DNA of 50,080 bases from Roseateles sp. Lineage in GTDB: Bacteria; Pseudomonadota; Gammaproteobacteria; Burkholderiales; Burkholderiaceae. The notes beneath the pieces were generated by a model. It saw only the letters and a list, made by a program, of their open reading frames with translations. It did no database searches and had not been told where the DNA came from. Made by a program: the position numbers and the translations under genes. Positions 11,886-20,542 of this stretch are shown here, in pieces. Each line of letters opens with the position of its first letter. Positions within the stretch are counted from its first letter, which is position 1. The DNA is taken from positions 1-50,080 of the forward strand of contig JAFAMW010000062.1 of the NCBI GenBank assembly GCA_019232985.1, read 5' to 3'.

Positions 11886-11975
11886 GCGCTGGCGGACGCT
11901 GCGGCACGCTATGGCAAACTGCCTGCCCGATTGAAGTATTCCCGCGAGGCCGCACCCGCCGCCCGCGTCGTCGAC

Positions 11976-14354
<2,379 letters not shown>

Positions 14355-14391
14355 CCAGGGCTTCAGACAATTGTTCGTACTGAACCGCAGT

Positions 14392-14412
14392 GCGCCCGAG
14401 TGCGGGCGCTTT
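14392..14412 (+). terminator. Probable terminator after tex
   Basis: A seven-base stem GCGCCCG/CGGGCGC with a four-base loop is followed by TTT. It lies 37 bases after the tex stop in the convergent gap before the low-GC patch. The T tract is short, so this call is moderate. Confidence 0.5.
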
Positions 14413-14428
14413 GCGGATTCGCACAATC

Positions 14429-15367
14429 CTATCGGCGGATGAACGCCCGGGCATCCCCGGAATTGATTGCAAGGGTCAACTTCGGAACCAGTTCCGTATA
14501 GAGGGCGTGGCCTGCGCTTCCAAACTGTTCGGTCGCGGCGGCGTCGAACAGCTGCATGCGACTTGAATAGCAGCTGTTCTTCATGGCGCAGGCCGTGACG
14601 ACATAGCTGTCGAGCGCTCCGCATGCGTCGTCGTAGATCTGGCAAGTAGCCGCCAGCACAGCCATGCTCATGACCTGCCTGGCGTTGGTCTGACTGTATG
14701 AATTCCCATTGAAATACAGTCCCCCCGGGTCGGGGATGAATATCACGCTGGCCAGGACCCCCTCTATCAGGAGTGGGTCCTTTGTCGCGAGGACCTGTGA
14801 AAGAGCCGCCGCCCGGTTTTGTGGGTCGGGTGATTCCTGATTCCAGACGCGCTGGGCTAAGATAAGTGGGTCGTCTTTCAGTCGAGTGTCGGTCAAGAGC
14901 CCCCGCTTTCGGGCCTCGGAGATTTCTTCCGGCGTAAATCCTGAACAGCGATCTTTCAGCAACTGCCTGGCGGCGGCTTGTGCGCCGGTTATTTCTTCAG
15001 AACCTGCAAGATCCGAAGTCAAATCGCGCAGGCCACTGCATATGCTCAATATATTGCGGGCATAGAAGCCGCCACCTTCTTGCTGCCGCTGCAGAAGTTC
15101 CTCGAACGCGACCCGATAGTCGCGTGCCGTTGCAAACAGCAGGTTGACCTTTCTTGAAGGCCCGTTTCGAGTCGATCGAGGCCGAACTGGGTCCGAGGCC
15201 ACTTGCTCTGCAGGCATTGGAGCAGACTGTGGGGGCGGCCTGTCCTGCGAAGGCGCAAGCGCTATCGCCCGGCCGTTGGCGGTTGGCGCCCCCGAATCAC
15301 GATACGACCAAGCCGCCAATAGCAGGGCGACGATCGCCGCGATGGTCGCAACTGAGTACTTCCTCAT
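14429..15367 (-). CDS. Unknown membrane-anchored or secreted protein in the low-GC patch
   Basis: The 312-residue product is not recognised. It opens with a single hydrophobic segment (residues 5-19, VATIAAIVALLLAAW), likely a signal anchor or uncleaved signal. A proline/alanine-rich linker (about 30-60) follows, then a mostly helical body with six cysteines (Cys109, Cys141 and four between about 240 and 267) that could form disulfides in the periplasm. There is no lipobox and no known catalytic motif. It lies 6 bases behind another unknown gene on the same strand and is probably co-transcribed with it. Third-position GC is visibly lower than in the flanking genes and rare codons (ATA, AGG, AGA) occur, suggesting horizontal acquisition. 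Confidence 0.65.
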   Translation of the reverse strand: MRKYSVATIAAIVALLLAAWSYRDSGAPTANGRAIALAPSQDRPPPQSAPMPAEQVASDPVRPRSTRNGPSRKVNLLFATARDYRVAFEELLQRQQEGGGFYARNILSICSGLRDLTSDLAGSEEITGAQAAARQLLKDRCSGFTPEEISEARKRGLLTDTRLKDDPLILAQRVWNQESPDPQNRAAALSQVLATKDPLLIEGVLASVIFIPDPGGLYFNGNSYSQTNARQVMSMAVLAATCQIYDDACGALDSYVVTACAMKNSCYSSRMQLFDAAATEQFGSAGHALYTELVPKLTLAINSGDARAFIRR

Positions 15368-15373
15368 ATGTGC

Positions 15374-15694
15374 TTACTTGTTGCAAATCGGATGCGGCTT
15401 GGCGACGCCGTCTTCTGCCTTCAGCGTGCCTGGAATTGGGGCACCGCCCAAGGCCGCGGAGAAATATGGCTCCAAGACAGGCCAATCCTCAGTCCCACCG
15501 TCTGCGTAAGTGACATGCAGTATTCCATTCCGGTAGGGTGTCTTTCCAACTATTCGATCGAAAAGTGAAATGTATTGCCTTATGTTTCTGAATACGGCTT
15601 CAGCTGCCAACCAGCGTTCTTCAACTCCATCGCGCGACGTAATATTTCCATGGTTGGTGCAGCGCACGTCCGATGAGTAGTCGTATTGCGTCAC
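15374..15694 (-). CDS. Small unknown protein, possibly the broken end of a larger gene
   Basis: A 106-residue frame begins at a GTG with a stop codon two codons upstream, so it cannot extend further in frame. The ribosome site is poor (AGGGC close to the GTG). The product has no signal peptide or membrane segment and is not recognised. The C-terminal half (YRNGILHVTYADGGTEDWPVL) looks like a genuine beta-rich fold. Its start lies 16 bases after the end of another open frame on the same strand, which itself lacks a start codon, so both may be pieces of a decayed gene. It is followed closely by the 312-residue unknown gene. Base composition is lower in GC than the surroundings. Confidence 0.45.
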   Translation of the reverse strand: MTQYDYSSDVRCTNHGNITSRDGVEERWLAAEAVFRNIRQYISLFDRIVGKTPYRNGILHVTYADGGTEDWPVLEPYFSAALGGAPIPGTLKAEDGVAKPHPICNK

Positions 15695-15710
15695 GCCCTA
15701 TACGAGCAGT

Positions 15711-16103
15711 TCATGGCCTGGAAACGGCGATGCCCCCGGTGGCGACGGTGCTGGGAAAGCTCGGGGGGAGGTAGCCGATCCATTGGTAATATCGCTGACC
15801 GTTTATATGGACGGTGGGGGCGTTTCCATCGTGTCGCCATCTGGGCAAAATGACATGGCGAGCATTGTTGAAATAATCGACCGCATCTTCGTGCGACGAC
15901 TTATCGCGTTTGCCCTGGAATCTGGGGAGGTGTGCGAGATCACTGGTCGACTCCGCTTTGGTAAGGTCCGTAGCAATAGTCTGGTCGCCGCTCCTTGTTT
16001 TTTTTACGAAGCTGATAAATGGGACAAATGGGACTCGTCGCGGCGAAGCGCCGCCCGGAGCTTTGAAGTCTCGACTTGATCGCGCGGCGCGCGAGCCGCG
16101 CTT
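15711..16103 (-). pseudogene. Start-less open reading frame, probable gene remnant
   Basis: This minus-strand frame is open for 130 codons but contains no ATG or GTG and only one internal TTG, so it cannot be an intact gene. The part from about 15711 to 15980 reads like real protein (for example VDYFNNARHVILPRW and GQRYYQWIGYLPPSFPSTVA). The upstream part overlaps hairpins and a 9-base tandem repeat (AAATGGGAC twice, 16017-16034) and looks non-coding. I infer that the 5' end was lost by deletion or rearrangement. A TTG-started frame on the plus strand covers 15783-16079 and has a GGGGAGG sequence upstream; I consider it less likely because its product resembles nothing and the site may be chance. 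The family is not recognised. Confidence 0.35.
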
Positions 16104-16105
16104 TT
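16082..16105 (+). terminator. Terminator-like hairpin at the edge of the low-GC patch
   Basis: GCGCGGC (16082-16088) and GCCGCGC (16095-16101) form a seven-base stem with a six-base loop, followed by TTTTA. It would stop plus-strand transcripts entering the Bug-protein gene. No confident plus-strand gene precedes it, so it may be left over from a deleted gene. A second hairpin, GCGGCG-AAG-CGCCGC, lies at 16040-16054. Confidence 0.5.
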
Positions 16106-16175
16106 ACCGATGGGCGTTGAGCGCTGCTCGCTTACGCTAAGCCTTCCGTCATCCCGACGTTTCGGAGTCCCATCG

Positions 16176-17141
16176 ATGCACCGCCGCCTGACCCTCGCGC
16201 TCGTGCTGGCCGCGAGCCTGCTGCCCGGCCCCGCCCGCGCCGACGACGCGTGGCCGAACCGGCCCATCCATTTCGTCGTGCCCTTCGGCCCGGGCGGCGC
16301 GAACGACATCGTCGCGCGCGCGGTCGCCGACGCGACGTCCAAGGTGCTCGGCCAGGCCATCGTCGTCGACAACCGGCCCGGCGCCGGCTCGGACATCGGC
16401 AACAGCTTCGTCGCCCACGTGGCGCCCGACGGCTACACCTTCCTGACCCCGGCCGCCGGCGTGATCACGAACTTCATGATCCGCGCGCACATGAACTACC
16501 GCGCCGACGACCTCGTGCCGGTCGTCATGATGGCCGTGAGCCCGTCGGTGATCATCGTGCCGGCCGATTCGCCGATCCGCGACCTCAAGGGCCTCGTCGC
16601 CGCGTCCAAGCAGGGACCGGGGCTGAACTTCTCGACGGCCGGCACCGGCAGCACGCCGCATTTCGTCGCCGAGATGCTGCGCCTGCACTCGGGTGCGAAG
16701 CTCCAGATCATCCCGTACCGCAGCGGCGGCGACAGCGTCGCCGCGGTCGCGGGCAAACAGGTCGACGCGACGTCCGAGGGCAGCCCGGTCGTGCTCGGCC
16801 AGATCAAGGCCGGCCGGCTGCGCGCGATCGCGTCGACCTGGAACCAGCGCATCGCCGCGCTGCCCGACCTGCCGACCGCGGCCGAGCAGGGCTTCCCCGA
16901 CATCTTCATCGGTCACTGGACCGGCGTGTTCGCGCCCAAGGGCACGCCCGAGGCCGTGCTCGACCGGCTCAACGCGGCCGTCAACCAGGCGCTGAAGAAC
17001 CCCGAGCTGCGCGCGAAGCTCGGCGCGCTCGCGATCGAGCCGACGGGGGGCAGCCGCGCGGACTTCCGCAAGTTCCTCGCCGGCGAGGCGGCCCGCCTCG
17101 GGCCGATCGCGAAGGGCGCGCAGATGCGGGACGACAACTAA
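16176..17141 (+). CDS. Tripartite tricarboxylate transporter (Bug/TctC) substrate-binding protein
   Basis: The 321-residue protein has a signal peptide ending at GPARA (about residue 23) and the canonical Bug fold. Hallmarks are PNRPIHFVVPFGPGGANDIVARAVA near the N-terminus, VVDNRPGAGSDIGNSFVA (ligand-coordinating loop), DGYTFL, and the C-terminal helix with LRAKLGALAIEPTGG. It binds a carboxylate in the periplasm for delivery to a TctAB membrane pair, but no tctA or tctB gene is present here. This is therefore one of the orphan Bug proteins that are numerous in Burkholderiales. The ATG at 16176 was chosen over an in-frame upstream ATG because of GGAG eight bases before it and because it begins the signal peptide. 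Its stop overlaps the convergent gene by four bases, leaving no room for a terminator. Confidence 0.93.
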   Translation: MHRRLTLALVLAASLLPGPARADDAWPNRPIHFVVPFGPGGANDIVARAVADATSKVLGQAIVVDNRPGAGSDIGNSFVAHVAPDGYTFLTPAAGVITNFMIRAHMNYRADDLVPVVMMAVSPSVIIVPADSPIRDLKGLVAASKQGPGLNFSTAGTGSTPHFVAEMLRLHSGAKLQIIPYRSGGDSVAAVAGKQVDATSEGSPVVLGQIKAGRLRAIASTWNQRIAALPDLPTAAEQGFPDIFIGHWTGVFAPKGTPEAVLDRLNAAVNQALKNPELRAKLGALAIEPTGGSRADFRKFLAGEAARLGPIAKGAQMRDDN

Positions 17142-17866
17142 GGGCCGAGCTCGCCATTGCGCGCAAGCTGACTCAACGCTCCTTCGATCTTCGCGACCAC
17201 CGCCGCGTCGAGCCGCGGCGAATACGCGAGGTGGTAGGCGAGGTCGCCGGGGCTCCACGCGAGCACGCGCACGCGGCCCTGCAGGCCGGCTTCGCGCAGC
17301 TTGCTGTCGAGCCCCGGCTCACGGTAGACGAACAGCCGGCCATGGCCGGCGAGCAGCTTCTCGATATTGCGGTCGGTGTGCGCGCCCGCGTCGTCGACGG
17401 CCGTCACGCCGAGGCGCTCGAGCAGCGCGCGCAGCGGCGAGCCGCGGTTCAGCAGGATCGGCGCGTCCTGGCTCAGCCGGCGCAGCGCGGCCGCGTCGCG
17501 GACCTCGACGGGATCGTCGGCGCGCGCGACGAGCACCACATGCACGCTGTAGACCGGCAGCGCCGAATAGCGCAGCCCGCCCGGCGTCGGCAGCGTGCCG
17601 CAGTCGGCGTCGAGCGTGCCGTCGCGCAGCAGCAGGTCGCGCCGCGCGGCGGTCGGCTGGTCGCCGGTCTCGCGCACGACGAGCTCGGGCAGCAGCGCGC
17701 CGAGGCGCTGCCACAGCTTCGCGCAGCGCGCGTCGGCGCCCGGGTGCGGCGGCACGCGCAGCTCGAACGCGCGGGCCGGCGGCGCGCCGCATAGCAGGGC
17801 CAGCGCCGCGAGCGCCGGGACGAGGCGGGCGGCACGATTCGGGCGTCGGGGCAGGGCCTGGTTCAC
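17138..17866 (-). CDS. Small periplasmic solute-binding-like protein coupled to the LysR gene
   Basis: The 242-residue protein starts at a GTG that overlaps the stop codon of the upstream LysR gene (GTGA). A signal peptide is clear (PALAALALLCGAPPARA, cleavage near residue 33). The mature part looks like a compact type-2 periplasmic binding fold: an opening beta-strand (FELRVPP), the pattern ALPVYSVHVVLVARADDPV, and a closing helix. Cys in DARCAKLW and Cys in LDADCGTL could form a disulfide. No transporter genes are adjacent. Such solitary amino-acid-binding-like proteins often act as sensory or accessory domains, but the ligand is unknown. Translational coupling to the regulator suggests it is made with it, perhaps as an external sensor; that is inference. 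Confidence 0.7.
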   Translation of the reverse strand: MNQALPRRPNRAARLVPALAALALLCGAPPARAFELRVPPHPGADARCAKLWQRLGALLPELVVRETGDQPTAARRDLLLRDGTLDADCGTLPTPGGLRYSALPVYSVHVVLVARADDPVEVRDAAALRRLSQDAPILLNRGSPLRALLERLGVTAVDDAGAHTDRNIEKLLAGHGRLFVYREPGLDSKLREAGLQGRVRVLAWSPGDLAYHLAYSPRLDAAVVAKIEGALSQLARNGELGP

Positions 17867-18753
17867 GGGGCACCATTCTGACGGCAATGCGTGACGAAGC
17901 GCTGCACGCTCGGCGAGGGTTCGCGGCGGCGCTGGTGCACGAGGTAGAGCGGCCGCACGAGACGGGGCAGGGGGGTCGGCACGCGCACGAGCCGGCCGCT
18001 CGCGAGCCAGTCCCGCACGGTCGTCGCCGACAGGCAGCTCAGGCCCAGGCCCTCGGCGCAGGCGAGCTTGATCGCCTCGGTGTCGCCGAAGCGCAGGCCC
18101 TCGCGCAGCTGCTTCAGGTGCGGCAGCAGCGCCTGCTCGACGGCCTCGCGCGTGCCCGAGCCGGGCTCGCGCAGCAGCCAGCGCGCGGCGCGCAGCGCGT
18201 TGACGCCGAGTTTGGCCCCCGAGGCCAGCGCCGGGTGCTGCGGCGCCGCGACGACGACGAGCTCGTCCTCGCGCCACGGCGCGGCCGCGACCTCGGGGTC
18301 GTGGCAGGGGCCTTCGATAAAGCCGACGTCGACTTCGAGCCGCCCGACCGCGGCGACGACGTCGGCCGTGTTCGCGACGCGGACCTCGAGCTCGGCGCGC
18401 GGCTCGGCGGCGAGGTAGCCGGCGACGAGGCTCGGCAGCAGGTAGTTGCCGATCGTCGTGCTCGCGCCGACGCGGATCGGCGCGAGCCGCGCCCCGCCCG
18501 TGAACTCGCGCTCGAGCGCCTGCGCGCCGCCGAACACGGCGCGCGCCTGCGGCAGCAGCGCGCGGCCGACGTCGTTGAGCAGCAGGCGCGTGCCGACGCG
18601 GTCGAACAGCCGGACCTCGAGCGCGCGCTCGAGCTCGAGCAGCGCCGCGCTCGTCGCCGACTGCGACAAGGAAATCGCCGCGGCCGCGGCCGTCGTGCTG
18701 CCGTGGTCGGCGACGGCGAGCAGGACCTCGAGCTGGCGCAGCGTCAGTCGCAT
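17863..18753 (-). CDS. LysR-family transcriptional regulator, probable regulator of the divergent YeiH-type exporter
   Basis: The 296-residue protein has the LysR N-terminal winged helix-turn-helix (residues 1-60: MRLTLRQLEVLLAVADHGS, then SLSQSATSAALLELE) and a periplasmic-binding-like effector domain from about residue 90. It resembles the CysB/CbbR/YeiE branch. In enterobacteria YeiE responds to sulfite and controls the neighbouring yeiH gene. Here too the regulator is divergent from a YeiH-family gene, with a 125-base shared control region that includes a palindromic T-N11-A-like site. The downstream binding-protein gene overlaps its stop by four bases. Sulfite as the effector is an inference from synteny. 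Confidence 0.88.
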   Translation of the reverse strand: MRLTLRQLEVLLAVADHGSTTAAAAAISLSQSATSAALLELERALEVRLFDRVGTRLLLNDVGRALLPQARAVFGGAQALEREFTGGARLAPIRVGASTTIGNYLLPSLVAGYLAAEPRAELEVRVANTADVVAAVGRLEVDVGFIEGPCHDPEVAAAPWREDELVVVAAPQHPALASGAKLGVNALRAARWLLREPGSGTREAVEQALLPHLKQLREGLRFGDTEAIKLACAEGLGLSCLSATTVRDWLASGRLVRVPTPLPRLVRPLYLVHQRRREPSPSVQRFVTHCRQNGAP

Positions 18754-18776
18754 CGGCTTATCTACCCGTAATTTGG

Positions 18777-18788
18777 GTTGATATTAAC
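18777..18788. promoter_or_regulatory. Candidate LysR operator in the divergent region
   Basis: GTTGATATTAAC is a near-perfect interrupted palindrome with one mismatched base pair. It lies in an AT-rich stretch (about 18768-18800) that stands out from the GC-rich surroundings, 24 bases from the LysR start codon and 91 bases from the exporter start. It fits the T-N11-A style of LysR sites. Confidence 0.5.
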
Positions 18789-18878
18789 AAAACAATTCGC
18801 TTTTCAGGTTTTTGCGCGAACCTCACAGTGCGGACCAGAGAAGCGGCGCCGCTGCGCCGCGCGACCCGGCCGACCATC

Positions 18879-19955
18879 ATGAACAGCCCGACCATGCCCC
18901 AGACCGCAACCCTCGCCCCGCTCGACGCCTGGCTGCGCGAACACCTGCCGGGCCTCGCGCTCGCGGGCCTGGTCGCCGCGGCCGGCAGCTGGGGCGCGCA
19001 ACTGCCCTGGCTCGCGAACCACGGCATCAGCGCGCTGACGCTCGCGATCGTGCTCGGCATGCTCGGCGCGGGCCTGCACGCGGCGCTGCCGTCGACGCAC
19101 GCGGGCGTCGGCTTCGCCAAGGCGCGCCTGCTGCGCGTCGGCATCGTGCTCTACGGCCTGCGCCTGACCTTCCAGGACATCGGCCATGTCGGCGTCGCCG
19201 GCGTGGCGATCGACGCGCTCGTGCTCGGCTCGACCTTCGCGATCGCCACCTTCGTCGGCACGCGCGGGTTCGGCATGGACCGGACGACGGCGATGCTGAT
19301 CGGCGCCGGCAGCTCGATCTGCGGCGCCGCGGCCGTGCTCGCGACCGAGCCGGTCGTCAAGGGCCGGCCCGATCAGGTCGCCGTCGCGGTCGCGACGGTC
19401 GTCGTGTTCGGCACCACGGCGATCTTCCTGTACCCGGCGCTGTACCACTTCGCGGCGGCCCATTTCGGCGCCGGCGAGCAGGCCTTCGGCCTGTATACGG
19501 GCTCGACCGTGCACGAGGTCGCCCAGGTCGTCGCCGCGGGCCAGGGCGTGAGCCAGGCCGCCGCCGACACGGCCGTGATCGCGAAGATGGTCCGCGTGAT
19601 GATGCTCGCGCCCTTCCTGCTCGCGCTGTCGCTGTTCCTCGCGCGCCCGGCGGCCGGCACGCCCGCACCGGCGGGCCGGCGCGCGCCGATCACGATCCCC
19701 TGGTTCGCGCTCGGCTTCGTCGCGATGGCCGGCTTCAACTCGCTGCACCTGTTGACGCCGGCGCTGACCCACGCGGCGACCGACCTCGACACGAGCGTGC
19801 TCGCGATGGCGATGGCCGCGCTGGGCCTGACGACGCATGCGTCGGCGATCCGCGCGGCCGGCCTGCGCCCGCTGGCCCTGGCCGGCCTGCTGTTCGGCTG
19901 GCTGATCGGCGGCGGCGCGCTGATCAACGCGGCGGTCCACGCGCTGCTCGGCTGA
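18879..19955 (+). CDS. YeiH/UPF0324-family putative sulfate/sulfite exporter
   Basis: The 358-residue integral membrane protein has about ten hydrophobic segments and the family signatures GISALTLAIVLGMLGAG, KARLLRVGIVLYGLRLTF, AGSSICGAAAVLATEPVV and STVHEVAQVVAAG. The last two lie in the conserved re-entrant or substrate region. YeiH-like proteins are annotated as putative sulfate exporters and are thought to remove sulfite or sulfate from the cytoplasm. The divergent LysR gene supports regulated expression. The ATG at 18879 was preferred to an in-frame ATG 51 bases upstream and one 15 bases downstream because it gives a normal-length cytoplasmic N-terminus; the ribosome site is weak for all of them. 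It is convergent with the DUF1294 gene, 16 bases apart. Confidence 0.85.
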   Translation: MNSPTMPQTATLAPLDAWLREHLPGLALAGLVAAAGSWGAQLPWLANHGISALTLAIVLGMLGAGLHAALPSTHAGVGFAKARLLRVGIVLYGLRLTFQDIGHVGVAGVAIDALVLGSTFAIATFVGTRGFGMDRTTAMLIGAGSSICGAAAVLATEPVVKGRPDQVAVAVATVVVFGTTAIFLYPALYHFAAAHFGAGEQAFGLYTGSTVHEVAQVVAAGQGVSQAAADTAVIAKMVRVMMLAPFLLALSLFLARPAAGTPAPAGRRAPITIPWFALGFVAMAGFNSLHLLTPALTHAATDLDTSVLAMAMAALGLTTHASAIRAAGLRPLALAGLLFGWLIGGGALINAAVHALLG

Positions 19956-19971
19956 GCGCGGCGCGCCGCGC

Positions 19972-20532
19972 CTACTGATGCGGCGCCGACGCGCCGGGCC
20001 CCGGGGCGACGGCCGCCTTCGCAGCCCCCGACGCGACCGCGTCGGGCATGCCCGGCGGCGAACTCGATATCGGCGCGAGGTCGGTCTCGGCCTCGGTGGC
20101 CACGGGGGGCTCGCCGACCACGCGCGGGCTCAGCGGCGAGACCCAGAACAGGAACACCGCGACGTTGAGCACGACGCTGGCCCAGAACACCGCGAGGTAG
20201 CCGGGCTTGGCCGTCTTGTGGCGCAGCAGCTGCTGGCCGAGCAGCGCGCCGGGCCAGCCGCACAGCAGCCCGAGCGTCAGCAGCGCGGACTCCGAGATCC
20301 GCGACGCGCCCGCGCGCGCGGCCCATTTGTCGACGACGTAGGCGATGAACGCGAGCGCGCTCGCGCCCGCGTAGACGATCCAGCCCCAGGGCGGCGCGTT
20401 CCACAGCAGGTCGGCGCCCCAGAACAGCAGCACGAACAGCGGGATCGCGAGCAGGCCGCCCGGCGCGCCGAGCGGCGTCGGCTGCGGCCGGCGTTGCGGG
20501 CGGCGCGGGTCGGGGCGGGTATCTCTGGGCAT
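19972..20532 (-). CDS. DUF1294 small membrane protein with a low-complexity tail
   Basis: The 186-residue protein shows the DUF1294 core: a membrane segment, then YVVDKWAARAGASRISESALLTLGLLCGWPGALLGQQLLRHKT, then a further membrane segment (AVFWASVVLNVAVFLFWV). There are about four transmembrane helices in total. The N-terminus is basic and proline-rich. A tail of about 45 residues rich in Ala, Pro and Ser follows and is not part of the family domain. The function of DUF1294 is unknown; some members are fused to a cold-shock domain, which is absent here. The start is ten bases downstream of the histidine-kinase stop, with GAGGA ahead of the ATG, so the gene is most likely the third gene of that two-component operon. 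Confidence 0.82.
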   Translation of the reverse strand: MPRDTRPDPRRPQRRPQPTPLGAPGGLLAIPLFVLLFWGADLLWNAPPWGWIVYAGASALAFIAYVVDKWAARAGASRISESALLTLGLLCGWPGALLGQQLLRHKTAKPGYLAVFWASVVLNVAVFLFWVSPLSPRVVGEPPVATEAETDLAPISSSPPGMPDAVASGAAKAAVAPGPGASAPHQ

Positions 20533-20542
20533 GGGGTCCTCG

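Noticed and set aside
15783..16079. A 98-codon plus-strand frame starting at TTG behind GGGGAGG
   Set aside because: Its product resembles nothing, and the opposite strand reads more like protein in the same place. The ribosome-site-like sequence may simply be the complement of coding sequence. Kept only as an alternative to the remnant.
14429..16105. A prophage or integrative element
   Set aside because: No integrase, attachment-site repeat, transposase or phage gene is visible. Composition and unknown genes alone do not support that label.
17138..18277. A 379-codon start for the small solute-binding protein
   Set aside because: The first ~137 codons are an Arg/Ala-rich shadow of the LysR gene in another frame. 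The GTG at 17866 directly precedes a signal peptide and overlaps the LysR stop.
18828..18878. Upstream in-frame start for the YeiH-type exporter
   Set aside because: It would add 17 Arg-rich residues (MRTREAAPLRRATRPTI) with no conservation expected, and has no ribosome site.
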